Source: Rhodoluna limnophila (lineage in GTDB: Bacteria; Actinomycetota; Actinomycetes; Actinomycetales; Microbacteriaceae). Taken from it: a stretch of 64,000 nucleotides of DNA. The stretch's first letter is position 1. Each line of letters starts with the position of its first letter. Shown in pieces: positions 7,511-15,904 of this stretch. The stretch lies in NCBI GenBank assembly GCA_945883505.1, contig CAMCXL010000006.1, forward strand, positions 1-64,000, given 5' to 3'. The translations under genes were made by a program, and so were the position numbers. The notes under the pieces are model-generated. The model saw only the letters and a program-made list of their open reading frames with translations, was not told where the DNA came from and ran no database searches.

Positions 7511-8607
7511 AACTGCACCGGCACGATCTCAACTGTCGAAGCAGCTGAGTCCCAGGAAACAGTTGCGATTTCTTCCACGCATCTTTTGCCAGTTGGCAAC
7601 ATCCGGCAGTGAACCACTAAGTCAATGCAGGCTCCAACCGTCGGGTTTACAAATTCTGAAGTTATGTTTGATCCTGCAAGTAGCGGCAGAGTGCAGAGCT
7701 TCGAGATTGCATCCTTGGCGGAGTTTGCATGGATGGTGCAAAGTCCTGGTAGCCCAGAGTTTAAGGCAATAAGTAAATCGAAGCTTTCGGCTTCTCGAAC
7801 CTCGCCCACGACTATTCGACCAGGTCGCATTCGAAGGGCTTCTTTGACAAGTCTGCGCAAACTAATTTCACCAACTCCTTCGAGATTTGGTTGTCTAGTT
7901 TGCATGGCAACCCAATCGCTTCCCTCCACTCTCACCTCGAAGGTTTCCTCGACGGTGATGATTCGCTGCCTCGCCGCAACCTCATCTAGTAGCGCGCAGA
8001 GCATTGTAGTTTTGCCAGCTTGGGTAGCGCCGGAGACCAAAATGTTTTTGCCCAGCCGCACTTGATCGCTCAGAAACTTTGCTTGCAAGACGGTGAGGGA
8101 GCCTAATCCAACTAGCTTTTGAAGTGAGTAAACCTTGGAAGGAAACTTTCGAATATTGATACTCCAGTATTTTCTTGTGATATCTGGAATCACAACGTGA
8201 AGCCGAGAACCATCTGGAAGTGAGGCATCAACAAAAGGAGACGAGCGATCGAGCCTTCGCCCAGTGTTTCGAAGCATCTTTTCAATAAGCGTCTGCAGCA
8301 GCTCTTGCTCGATATTTATCTGAAGTTGCCTACTTACCCCAGCGCTGGCCACAAAAACCCCTCTGGTTGAATTGATCCAGATCTCCTCAATTTCTGGGTC
8401 ATCAAGCAGCGGCTGAAGCGGTCCATGAGCTGCCAACTGATCGGCTATTTCTGAACGAAGTTTGGCCTCCTGAGCTTCTGAGCTGCCGGTAAGTTCTGAT
8501 TCCATGGCTTGGTCCAGAACCTGATCCAGGGCTTGGTTAAGTTCTAGCCCATCGTCCACGATGCGTTTTCTTGCCCTGTTGGATAGGGAGATTACTAAGT
8601 CAGACAC
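7507..8607 (-). CDS. tadA: Tad/CpaF-family secretion ATPase TadA
   Basis: 366 aa hexameric ATPase that powers pilin assembly. Walker A GATQAGKTTMLC is near residues 193-204, the Asp box is VEETFEVRV, the Walker B region is MRPGRIVVGEVREAES, and the His box is LCTIHANSAKDAISKL. The N-terminal domain contains the CpaF signature EIEEIWINSTRGVFVA. It is slightly short of the usual 380-420 aa. It starts at GTG 8607, the first gene of the tad operon. No ssd/cpaE-like gene precedes it. The tRNA-Leu gene lies upstream on the other strand. Confidence 0.93.
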   Translation of the reverse strand: MSDLVISLSNRARKRIVDDGLELNQALDQVLDQAMESELTGSSEAQEAKLRSEIADQLAAHGPLQPLLDDPEIEEIWINSTRGVFVASAGVSRQLQINIEQELLQTLIEKMLRNTGRRLDRSSPFVDASLPDGSRLHVVIPDITRKYWSINIRKFPSKVYSLQKLVGLGSLTVLQAKFLSDQVRLGKNILVSGATQAGKTTMLCALLDEVAARQRIITVEETFEVRVEGSDWVAMQTRQPNLEGVGEISLRRLVKEALRMRPGRIVVGEVREAESFDLLIALNSGLPGLCTIHANSAKDAISKLCTLPLLAGSNITSEFVNPTVGACIDLVVHCRMLPTGKRCVEEIATVSWDSAASTVEIVPVQL

Positions 8608-8698
8608 TTACTTGTTTGCTCTCTGCTTGCTGGTAGGGAAGCTAAGTGTGCCGAATTGCAGAGCCAAGCAGGAGTATTTATCCACAGCGAGAATTGGC

Positions 8699-8704
8699 TA
8701 GACT
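8699..8704 (+). promoter_or_regulatory. Putative -10 box of tRNA-Leu(UAG)
   Basis: TAGACT fits TANNNT and lies 11 nt before the mature tRNA 5' end. No convincing -35 element is visible. The assignment is inference from position. Confidence 0.3.
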
Positions 8705-8715
8705 ATTCGAGGAAC

Positions 8716-8802
8716 GCGGAAGTGGCGAAATTGGCAGACGCACTGGATTTAGGTTCCAGCGTTCGAAAGGACGTGTGGGTTCAAGTCCCACCTTCCGCAC
8801 CA
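8716..8802 (+). tRNA. tRNA-Leu (anticodon UAG)
   Basis: 87 nt including an encoded CCA. The acceptor GCGGAAG pairs with CTTCCGC, and the discriminator base is A. The anticodon stem CTGGA/TCCAG encloses TTTAGGT, giving anticodon TAG. A long variable arm (CGTTCGAAAGGACG) marks it as a class II leucine tRNA. The T arm is GTGGGTTCAAGTCCCAC. It reads CUN leucine codons. It is followed at once by a strong terminator. Confidence 0.98.
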
Positions 8803-8804
8803 AA

Positions 8805-8836
8805 GAAAAAAGACCCGCAACTAGCGGGTCTTTTTT
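8805..8836. terminator. Bidirectional Rho-independent terminator
   Basis: A 7-bp GC-rich stem GACCCGC/GCGGGTC with loop AACTA is flanked by A6 on the left and T6 on the right. It can therefore end both the tRNA-Leu transcript (plus) and the subtilase transcript (minus). It is the clearest intrinsic terminator in the window. Confidence 0.9.
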
Positions 8837-8856
8837 GCTTTCGGCTTTTTTAGAAG

Positions 8857-10884
8857 CTACTTCAACAAACTGGTTCTGGCTAAAGCTAGCTGAGCATTAA
8901 TGATTCCTGCGCCACAGCCGCCACTAATCGAACAGTTAGACCCTGAGGCGAAAGGCTTCACCGAGTCGGTAAGTATGGATTGAACTTTAGCTGGACTAAT
9001 GTTTGGCTGCATCGAATACATCAAGGCGACAATCCCAGAAACCACCGGCGCTGCCATGCTAGTTCCTTCCTTAATTAGGTAATCTGGCAAGTTTGAACCG
9101 TCTACCCAAGAGGAAATGATCCCACCTCGAGACTCCGGTGATTCAGTCGAGCCAATCGTAAATTCTCCGCCTGGGGCTGAAAGCAAAACGCCTGGGCCAA
9201 AGTTTGAGTAGCTAGCGCGATCACCTAAAGACTGAGTTGCAACAACGGCTACGACCCCAGGGCAGTTTGCCGGGAAGGAAAGTGATGACCTACTTTCATT
9301 GCCTGCCGCAACAACAACAGTGATGCCCCGAGACGCAACAGTTTCAAAAACGCTTGCGTATCCAGCGCTGCAGGGCACGGCTTCTCTGGCTCCGAGTGAG
9401 AGGTTTATAACTGAAACTGGATATCTATTCTTCGGAACGTCGCTTATTGAAACTCCCGCGGCCCAGTTAATTGCCTTAACCAGATCAGAAACCGTTCCCC
9501 CGTCTTTCCCGAGGGCTCGAATTGGCAAAACCTTGACGTTTGGAGCGATACCCGCGGTTCCAACGAAGTCGTGCTCAGCCGCAATGATTCCAGCCACGTG
9601 AGTTCCGTGGAAGTTATTTGCTCCGGAGGCAGCGCCCCCTTCGTCGTTGGGGTTAGGGTCTTCACCATCGCCATCGCCAGCGCTTGCAACATCAGACACG
9701 AAGTCGTATCCGTAGATTGTGCCGTCGGGGTTTCTTGTAAGCGCCTTGTCAATCTGTTGGTGCGACTTGATTCCGGTATCGATTACGGCAACCACCTTTG
9801 AGCTGTCACCGGTGGAGTACTTCCAGGCCGAAGGCATCGAGATTCCGTTTTGGCCGTTGAGGTACCACTGTACAGGAAAGTAAAAATCATTCACCGTGAC
9901 CGCATCGCTTGAACTCGAGGATCCAATTGAGTTAGTTGCAAAGACTTCAACCGTATAGGCAGTATCGGGAAGTAGGTCAGGGAATCGGCAACTCGTGGTA
10001 CCACATAAGGATGATTCAACAGATTGGATGTCTGCGGCAGTTGCGATTGCTCGGTAGCGCAATTGAGACTTTGAGAATCCGCCTCGGTCAGAAAGGGACT
10101 GCTCAAGGTAAGTAACATTTCCAGAACCAATTCTGGTAGCTGATGTAATAACCACAGGCTTTGGAGCAGTTCTAACCAGAGCGGAAACGGTGTTAGAAAT
10201 TGATCCCACGGTGTTGGTCCCAGAGCCATCATTTGTGATTGCTTGAACTCTAAATCGGTAGCTGATTCCGGCCCTAATTCCGTCGCTTACAAACAATCTG
10301 GTTTCATTGCTTCCAGTGTCACTAATTAACGTCTGATAACTACTCCCACCATTGGAAGAGTACAAAACTCGATAGCCGACAACTGTGGCTCCGTATCGGT
10401 TAGCCGGTGCTCGCCAGGTAAGGCGAATTCGCGCTTTCTCCGGTGAACTTGATCTAACTGCGGGCCTAGCCACAAGTGACCTTGGGCCCGATGCTGGTCT
10501 GGCCTTTTCAAAGCTTGGAACAAGAATGTTCTTTGGCGTCACAGCCCGTGAATCAACATTTAGATCTACATCGGCCCAGGAAATTCTTCGGTCTAAGGCC
10601 ATGCGATTGACCCAATTGCGGACCGTGGATTTTTCTATGCCCTTGGCAAAGTTCAAAGCGTATAGCCCACCGCCCAAATCTTCACTGCTTACTTCGCCAC
10701 GCAATAAGTTGGCTCCGGTAGGTTCTCCGTTTTTGGCAATCGGCGAAATACCGGCTGAGTACTGAACGATGACACCGGATACCTTCTCGGAGTCGGCGGT
10801 GGTGTCCGCTGAGGCGACTGGAGAAATACCGACAACTAGCAAGGTTGCCAGGGCAAAAGCCGCATAAAGCCGCGTGGTCTTCAT
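8857..10884 (-). CDS. Secreted subtilisin-family (S8) serine protease with FN3 domains before the catalytic domain
   Basis: 675 aa. Signal peptide 1-26 (cleavage near ASA-DTT). Residues 35-112 resemble an I9 propeptide. Two fibronectin type III-like domains lie at about 140-240 and 243-335. The S8 domain fills 345-675, with catalytic Asp369 (VVAVIDTGI), His426 (NFHGTHVAG), oxyanion Asn529 (AAGNES) and Ser609 (EGTSMAAP). An Asp-rich insert at 403-417 may bind calcium. FN3 modules usually follow the catalytic domain in such proteases; here they come between propeptide and catalytic domain. No C-terminal TM or sortase motif is seen, so release outside the cell is likely. It is 13 nt downstream of a GNAT gene. 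The substrate is unknown. Confidence 0.92.
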   Translation of the reverse strand: MKTTRLYAAFALATLLVVGISPVASADTTADSEKVSGVIVQYSAGISPIAKNGEPTGANLLRGEVSSEDLGGGLYALNFAKGIEKSTVRNWVNRMALDRRISWADVDLNVDSRAVTPKNILVPSFEKARPASGPRSLVARPAVRSSSPEKARIRLTWRAPANRYGATVVGYRVLYSSNGGSSYQTLISDTGSNETRLFVSDGIRAGISYRFRVQAITNDGSGTNTVGSISNTVSALVRTAPKPVVITSATRIGSGNVTYLEQSLSDRGGFSKSQLRYRAIATAADIQSVESSLCGTTSCRFPDLLPDTAYTVEVFATNSIGSSSSSDAVTVNDFYFPVQWYLNGQNGISMPSAWKYSTGDSSKVVAVIDTGIKSHQQIDKALTRNPDGTIYGYDFVSDVASAGDGDGEDPNPNDEGGAASGANNFHGTHVAGIIAAEHDFVGTAGIAPNVKVLPIRALGKDGGTVSDLVKAINWAAGVSISDVPKNRYPVSVINLSLGAREAVPCSAGYASVFETVASRGITVVVAAGNESRSSLSFPANCPGVVAVVATQSLGDRASYSNFGPGVLLSAPGGEFTIGSTESPESRGGIISSWVDGSNLPDYLIKEGTSMAAPVVSGIVALMYSMQPNISPAKVQSILTDSVKPFASGSNCSISGGCGAGIINAQLALARTSLLK

Positions 10885-10897
10885 AAACGTAAACCTA

Positions 10898-11392
10898 TCA
10901 GAGGCTTTTCTGCATCAAGATCGTTCCCAGCCAACGCTCAAACTTGAATCCAACTTTGCCTAGGTGACCCTGCTTTTTGAAGCCAAACTGCTCGTGCAGT
11001 CGAACCGATGACTCTGCTCCACTGTCTGATATCACAGCAACTACCTCTTTAACGCCAGCGGCTTTTGATTGAATCAAAAGCTCTTCCAGCAGCTTTGTTC
11101 CGATACGTTTTCTGGTTGCCGCAGGTCTGAGGTAAATACTGTCTTCAACGGTGGTTCGGTAGGCGGATTTTTGTCTCCAGGGAGCAACGTAGGCAAACCC
11201 CAGTATTTCTCCCTGGTCGCTTGCGGCAACGATGAAGGGAAGCTTGAGTTTATTGAGATACGAAAGCTTTTCCTCCCACTGCGAGCTATCCATTTTCTGC
11301 TCATCAAAAGTCACCACTGAGTTCTCTATATAAAAGTTATAGATCTCAGTTATCGCGGAGCAATCGGATGGCTGCGCAACCCTAAGGTTCAC
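10898..11392 (-). CDS. GNAT N-acetyltransferase, phosphinothricin/amino-acid acetyltransferase-like
   Basis: 164 aa from GTG 11392; the frame stays open to TTG 11500, but family members begin just before the LRVAQPSDCSAI segment. The PAT-type signature follows: IYNFYIENSVVTFDEQ, GFAYVAPWRQKSAYRTTVEDSIYL, the acetyl-CoA loop region RPAATRKRIGTKLLEELL, and SVRLHEQFGFKKQGHLGKVGFKFERW. Relatives acetylate the amino group of small amino acids or analogues such as methionine sulfoximine. It lies between ung and the secreted protease on the same strand. If the longer start is used it overlaps ung by 13 nt. Confidence 0.82.
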   Translation of the reverse strand: MNLRVAQPSDCSAITEIYNFYIENSVVTFDEQKMDSSQWEEKLSYLNKLKLPFIVAASDQGEILGFAYVAPWRQKSAYRTTVEDSIYLRPAATRKRIGTKLLEELLIQSKAAGVKEVVAVISDSGAESSVRLHEQFGFKKQGHLGKVGFKFERWLGTILMQKSL

Positions 11393-11487
11393 ACTCAGTG
11401 GCCGGTCGGTGTCTTCGCGAAATCCGCGAGCGCGAAAGCGCCTGATTAGTCTCCAGCGAGATGATGAATCTAGGCCCACGGCAAATC

Positions 11488-12132
11488 CTAACAGGACCAA
11501 TCTATCGGGGCTATTGAGCGCTTCACTAAAGCTTGGTTAACCCTTGAGTAAATCTTTGAGCCAAAAAATCCTCTGCTTGCCGAAAGCGGGCTTGGGTGGG
11601 TTGCTTGGACAATCTCCCCAAGCGTTATTTCTTGGGAGAGCTTCTTGGCGTGCTCCCCAAGACTTAGGCAAACCAGTTTTCCCGCTAGCTCGCTATCTAG
11701 GGCCTTGATTACCTTGGATGTGAAGCTGCTCCAGATCTTGGCGTGAGCTCCGGGGCTACCTAGGGTTGTAGTCAGAGCAGAGTTTAGAAGCATTACCCCT
11801 TGATCGCTCCAGTAAGACAGCTCGCCCTGGTTGCTGGCTTCGGGTATGTCCTGGGCTAATTCCTTCATCAGGTTTTTTAGACTCTGTGGCATCTTTGACC
11901 CTTTTGAAACAGCAAAAGCTAATCCGCAGGCCACCCCCTCGGTTGGGTAGGGGTCCTGGCCAATAAGAAGTACCTTTATGGACTCAACCGGCTTTTCAAA
12001 GGCCCGCATCACAACTGCCTTGGGCGGAGTCATGCTGGAATCAAACAACAGCTGTGTTTCGATCTCGGTGAGTAGCTTTTGGCTGCTGGCCAAAAGCTTT
12101 TGCCATGAAGGATGCATCGAGCCAAACAACAT
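11488..12132 (-). CDS. ung: Uracil-DNA glycosylase, family 1
   Basis: 214 aa. Removes uracil from DNA at the start of base-excision repair. The catalytic motif is GQDPYP near residues 58-63 (Asp activates water), followed by GVACGLAFAV. The DNA-intercalation motif is HPSPLSASRGFFG near the C terminus. Pro in place of His in GQDPYH is the usual actinobacterial form. ATG at 12132 is preceded by TACTCT and exactly 6 nt, with no SD, which suggests a leaderless message. Confidence 0.95.
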   Translation of the reverse strand: MLFGSMHPSWQKLLASSQKLLTEIETQLLFDSSMTPPKAVVMRAFEKPVESIKVLLIGQDPYPTEGVACGLAFAVSKGSKMPQSLKNLMKELAQDIPEASNQGELSYWSDQGVMLLNSALTTTLGSPGAHAKIWSSFTSKVIKALDSELAGKLVCLSLGEHAKKLSQEITLGEIVQATHPSPLSASRGFFGSKIYSRVNQALVKRSIAPIDWSC

Positions 12133-12138
12133 GCATTA

Positions 12139-12144
12139 AGAGTA
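12139..12144 (-). promoter_or_regulatory. -10 box of a probable leaderless ung transcript
   Basis: On the minus strand TACTCT is followed by TAATGC and then the ung ATG. A TANNNT box ending 7 nt before the start codon places transcription initiation at the A of ATG. This is the layout known for actinobacterial leaderless mRNAs. Confidence 0.6.
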
Positions 12145-12172
12145 TGGCCTCTGCGGGTGGCACAATGATTCC

Positions 12173-13363
12173 ATGAGTCTTACCATCCTTGAGCAGGCCC
12201 ACGCTCTGGCGCCAGAGCTTCAAATACTTCGCCGCAAGCTCCACGCGATGCCAGAGTTTGGACTTCAGCTACCGAAGACCTTGGAAGTAATTCTCGAGCA
12301 AATAACCGGCCTTGGTGAGATCAGCCTCGGTAAATCAATTACCTCAGCCGTACTTCTTATAAAGGGTGATACCGAAGGTCCCACCGTGTTGCTTCGCGCA
12401 GACATGGACGCTCTAGCCGTGATAGAAGATACCAATTTGGAGTATGCAGCCACGAACGGCTTTATGCACGCCTGCGGTCACGACCTGCACATGGCAATGG
12501 GTGTTGGTGCCGCAAAGATTCTGGCCTCTCGCAAATCAGAACTCAAGGGCGATGTCATCATTTTGTTCCAACCTGGAGAAGAAGGTCACCACGGCGCCGA
12601 CGTAATGATCGAAGAAGATGCACTAATGGTTTCTGGATCGAAGCCGATTCGCGCCTACGGCCTTCATGTTTTTAGCTCCTACCCGCTCGGAATGATGGGC
12701 TCGCGCGCTGGAGCACTCATGGCATCGGCAGGAGATTTGCTGGTGACCGTTTCGGGAAGTGGTGGGCACGGCTCGATGCCGTGGCTATCCAAAGATCCAA
12801 TCAGTGTGCTGAATGAGATTATGTCTGCAATCCCGACCATGATCACAAAAAGATTCAATGCCTTCGATCCGGTGATCGTGAACATCGGTTGGGTTCGGGC
12901 CGGAGATCCGGCAACCACCAATGTCATTCCTGAAAGCGCCTCGTTTGGAGCTACGGTTCGAGTGTTCTCAGCTGAAAATGCCGACAAGCTCAAAAACTAC
13001 ACCCAGGAACTAGTTAGCTCGATAGCCAAAGGTTTTGGATTGACCGCTTCGGTGGAGTTCACAAGAGCCACCAAGGTATTGCTAAACGATGCAGCTGCCA
13101 TCAAATCAGTTGAGAAAGTAACCGCTGAGTTGTTTGGGCCTGGCCGCTATCTAAATTTGCCCACACCAATTGCCGGGGGTGAGGACTTCGCGTCGATACT
13201 GGCGGAGGTACCGGGAGCATTTGTCTTCATGGGGGCCTGCCCGCCTGGTATCGATCACACCCAGGCTGCAACCAATCATTCCAACAAGGCCGTGTTTGAT
13301 GATGCGGTGTTGGGAGACGGCGCTGCACTGTTGGCCACGCTAGCTATCGATGCACTTAGCTAG
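12173..13363 (+). CDS. M20-family amidohydrolase (hippurate/IAA-amino-acid hydrolase type)
   Basis: 396 aa binuclear metallohydrolase. Metal-binding and catalytic segments are DMDALAVIEDTN (near residue 80), HACGHDLHMAMGVGAA, the GEEGHHGAD loop, LHVFSSYPLG and PIAGGEDFAS. These enzymes cleave N-acyl amino acids to release the amino acid. The specific substrate is not readable from sequence. It is divergent from ung across 40 bp and 21 nt upstream of metX on the same strand, which hints at a role in amino-acid salvage; that link is inference. Confidence 0.87.
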   Translation: MSLTILEQAHALAPELQILRRKLHAMPEFGLQLPKTLEVILEQITGLGEISLGKSITSAVLLIKGDTEGPTVLLRADMDALAVIEDTNLEYAATNGFMHACGHDLHMAMGVGAAKILASRKSELKGDVIILFQPGEEGHHGADVMIEEDALMVSGSKPIRAYGLHVFSSYPLGMMGSRAGALMASAGDLLVTVSGSGGHGSMPWLSKDPISVLNEIMSAIPTMITKRFNAFDPVIVNIGWVRAGDPATTNVIPESASFGATVRVFSAENADKLKNYTQELVSSIAKGFGLTASVEFTRATKVLLNDAAAIKSVEKVTAELFGPGRYLNLPTPIAGGEDFASILAEVPGAFVFMGACPPGIDHTQAATNHSNKAVFDDAVLGDGAALLATLAIDALS

Positions 13364-13384
13364 CCAGTAGGCTTTTTCACAATC

Positions 13385-14596
13385 ATGGAATTTCAAGTAT
13401 CTGGCGACAGCATCCCGTCTGAGTTCATCACGGACGAGATGGCCAGAAAGCTCATCGGGAAGCCTCCAGCATCAGGCGCTTGGCGTGACGGTGATCCAAT
13501 CGGAGACCGCAAGTTCACAACTTCTTTTGACTTAAAGCTTGAAAGCGGAAAAAAACTTGACTCGGTGAAGATCGCCTACGAAAGCTGGGGTGAGCTAAAC
13601 AAAGATCGCTCCAATGCTCTGCTTGTGCTTCATGCCCTAACCGGCGACTCCCACGCTTTTGGTGCAGCCAGTAAGGCGCACCCAACCGCCGGTTGGTGGA
13701 ACGGTGTTATTGGCCCAGGCGCTGCAATCGACACAAAGAAATACTTCGTTGTTGCCCCAAACATGCTCGGTGGTTGCCAGGGATCGACGGGCCCAACATC
13801 ACTTGACAAAAAAGGTAAGGAGTACGGAGCGAAGTTTCCATACCTAACCATTCGCGATCAGGTCACTGCTCAGCTCGAACTATCCAAGCAACTTGGCATA
13901 AAGCGCTGGAAGGCAATCATCGGTGGATCGATGGGTGGCATGCAAGTTTTGGAATGGGCGATTGAATACCCGGACGCAGTTGAGAAAATTGCCGTGCTCG
14001 CAGCACCGGCTTTTTCAAACGCCGATCAGATTGCACTGAACTCCGTTCAGCTAGAAGCCATTAAGGCCGACCCCGCCTTCAACGATGGCGATTACTACGA
14101 CGCGGCCGCGGGCAAAGGTCCCTACCGAGGTCTGGCGCTGGCTAGAAGAATGGCACTGCTGAATTACCGATCCCCGGAAGAACTAAACGTTCGCTTTGAA
14201 AGATCTTGGCAGTCGAAAGTGAATCCCTTTGGTGATGGCGGTAGGTTCGCGGTTGAAAGCTACCTGGATTTTCACGGCAATAAATTCACCAGACGCTTTG
14301 ATGCCAATAGCTACCTAACCTTGGTGGAGGCTATGAACTCTCACGATGTTGGTCGCTCACGCGGTTCCATCAAAAAAGCCATCCAGAAGATAAAAGCCCA
14401 AATGCTGCTGGTGGGTGTTGATAGTGATCGACTCTTTCCAGTTGCTACCCAGCAGCTAATAGCAGAGTGTGGTCCGCGAAATCTTTTGGGCAATAAATTA
14501 TTTGTCATAAAATCCGGCTACGGTCACGATGGTTTCTTGATCGAGGCTGAAAAAGTGGGCAAGCTAATAAAGCGCCTATTGGAGAGTAAGGGCTAG
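13385..14596 (+). CDS. metX: Homoserine O-acetyltransferase
   Basis: 403 aa alpha/beta-hydrolase that transfers acetyl from acetyl-CoA to homoserine, the first committed methionine step. The nucleophile elbow is GGSMGGMQVLEWA, the oxyanion segment is VLHALTGDSHAFG with NMLGGCQGSTGP, and the C-terminal catalytic Asp and His are in VGVDSDRLFP and GYGHDGFL. The N terminus carries a roughly 50-aa extension before the fold begins. metY, usually adjacent in actinobacteria, is not next to it here. It is preceded by the M20 gene and followed after 96 nt by an MFS gene. Confidence 0.93.
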   Translation: MEFQVSGDSIPSEFITDEMARKLIGKPPASGAWRDGDPIGDRKFTTSFDLKLESGKKLDSVKIAYESWGELNKDRSNALLVLHALTGDSHAFGAASKAHPTAGWWNGVIGPGAAIDTKKYFVVAPNMLGGCQGSTGPTSLDKKGKEYGAKFPYLTIRDQVTAQLELSKQLGIKRWKAIIGGSMGGMQVLEWAIEYPDAVEKIAVLAAPAFSNADQIALNSVQLEAIKADPAFNDGDYYDAAAGKGPYRGLALARRMALLNYRSPEELNVRFERSWQSKVNPFGDGGRFAVESYLDFHGNKFTRRFDANSYLTLVEAMNSHDVGRSRGSIKKAIQKIKAQMLLVGVDSDRLFPVATQQLIAECGPRNLLGNKLFVIKSGYGHDGFLIEAEKVGKLIKRLLESKG

Positions 14597-14692
14597 TAAA
14601 AAAGCCGCCCTTCTTGGAAGATAAGTTCCTTCACGCAGGTACCTAAGATAGTCATTGTTGCGCCCAACTAATTACAAGAAGGAAGTATCTTC

Positions 14693-15904
14693 GTGTCAGC
14701 TCTACAAAAAGCCCGGTTTGCAGTGTTTTCTTACTTCACCATCGCCGGTGCCGCAGTGACTTTTTGGGCAGTACACATTCCTTTCGTTGAGACCAAGTTG
14801 GAAATTACTCCATCGGCAATCGGGGCTCTGCTTCTAGTCTTTGGCGGCGGCGCACTAACTGCTATCCAGCTGGTTGGAAATCTAATCGATCGAGTTGGGT
14901 CTCGAACCGCAACTTTTCTGGCCGGAACTTTCATGGGGGTAATGCTTTTTACACCCGGCCTCGCAGACACCCCAGTTCTTTTAGGGATAGCGCTGTTTTT
15001 CTTAGGAATCGGTGTTGGCGCAACCGACGTTGCAATGAACGCTCACGCTGTCGAGGTTGAAAAAGCCTACGAGCGTCCAATCTTTTCCGCCTTCCACGCG
15101 ATGTGGTCATTTGGTGGCCTGATTGGCGCAAGCCTTGGCGGTATTGCCCTAGCCAACGGTCTGCAGATGCAAACTACTCTGTCGATTGCTGCAGTTGCGA
15201 CATTAATAATTGCAGTTTCAATGAGAACCTGGATGCTCCCGGATAACCCGAATCATCAAGTCTCTACAAAGCAAGACCCGAAAGAAATTAGTGCAGAGAA
15301 AGTAAGGCTCAAAGCAGTCAATTCTGCAAACCGCAAAGTTTTGGGATATGTACTATTTCTTGGAGCCATGGCTGCAGCCGCAGCAATAGCCGAGGGAACT
15401 GGGGTTGACTGGTCGACTCTGCACCACGCCCGAGTACTGGGAACAAGTGAGGCACAGGCCTCGCTTGCACTTGTTGTCTACACCGGTGCGATGGGCTTTA
15501 CCAGATTGGTGATTGACAAAGTGGTGGCACTTCGAGGAAGAATATTTGTCATTGCCTTTGGTTCACTTGTGTCGGCAATTGGAACCAGCATTGTGGTTGT
15601 TTCAACTTCATCACCGGTTGCGCTAATCGGCTGGATCATTGCAGGGATTGGAATTGCCGGGGTTGTGCCACAAATTTTTGCCTACTCCGCCGAGGTCGGC
15701 GAGTCATCGCACACTGGCAGAAATATGGCAAAGGTAGTTGGTATTACCTACGCTGGAGTACTGGCGGGGCCTGCAGTAATTGGATTCCTAACCGAACTTG
15801 TTCCACTAAACATTGCAATTGGACTCGGAGTGATTCTGGGTCTATTTACCGCGTTGGGTACTCTGGTGATACGACAAAGGAATGCAAATGCCAAAACTGT
15901 TTGA
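14693..15904 (+). CDS. MFS transporter (YbjJ-like)
   Basis: 403 aa, 12 predicted TM helices. After TM2 there is a motif-A-like stretch NLIDRVGSRTATFL, and the central loop (residues ~180-215) is rich in Lys and Glu. The motif GVDWSTLHHARVLGTS in the second half is typical of the YbjJ/FucP-like MFS group. Start GTG at 14693 with GAAGGAAG upstream. The following flavin oxidoreductase starts inside its 3' end, so the two are translationally coupled. Substrate unknown. Confidence 0.8.
   Translation: MSALQKARFAVFSYFTIAGAAVTFWAVHIPFVETKLEITPSAIGALLLVFGGGALTAIQLVGNLIDRVGSRTATFLAGTFMGVMLFTPGLADTPVLLGIALFFLGIGVGATDVAMNAHAVEVEKAYERPIFSAFHAMWSFGGLIGASLGGIALANGLQMQTTLSIAAVATLIIAVSMRTWMLPDNPNHQVSTKQDPKEISAEKVRLKAVNSANRKVLGYVLFLGAMAAAAAIAEGTGVDWSTLHHARVLGTSEAQASLALVVYTGAMGFTRLVIDKVVALRGRIFVIAFGSLVSAIGTSIVVVSTSSPVALIGWIIAGIGIAGVVPQIFAYSAEVGESSHTGRNMAKVVGITYAGVLAGPAVIGFLTELVPLNIAIGLGVILGLFTALGTLVIRQRNANAKTV

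Noticed and set aside
8646-8900. Two plus-strand ORFs across 8646-8900
   Set aside because: They run through the tRNA-Leu and its terminator and have no protein-like features.
11393-11500. Extended N terminus of the GNAT protein from TTG 11500
   Set aside because: The added 36 residues are Arg-rich and precede the usual family start; GTG 11392 fits better, although its SD is weak.
11488-12132. Ung motif GQDPYP instead of GQDPYH as a possible loss of function
   Set aside because: To my knowledge Pro at this place is normal for actinobacterial Ung; the catalytic Asp is present.
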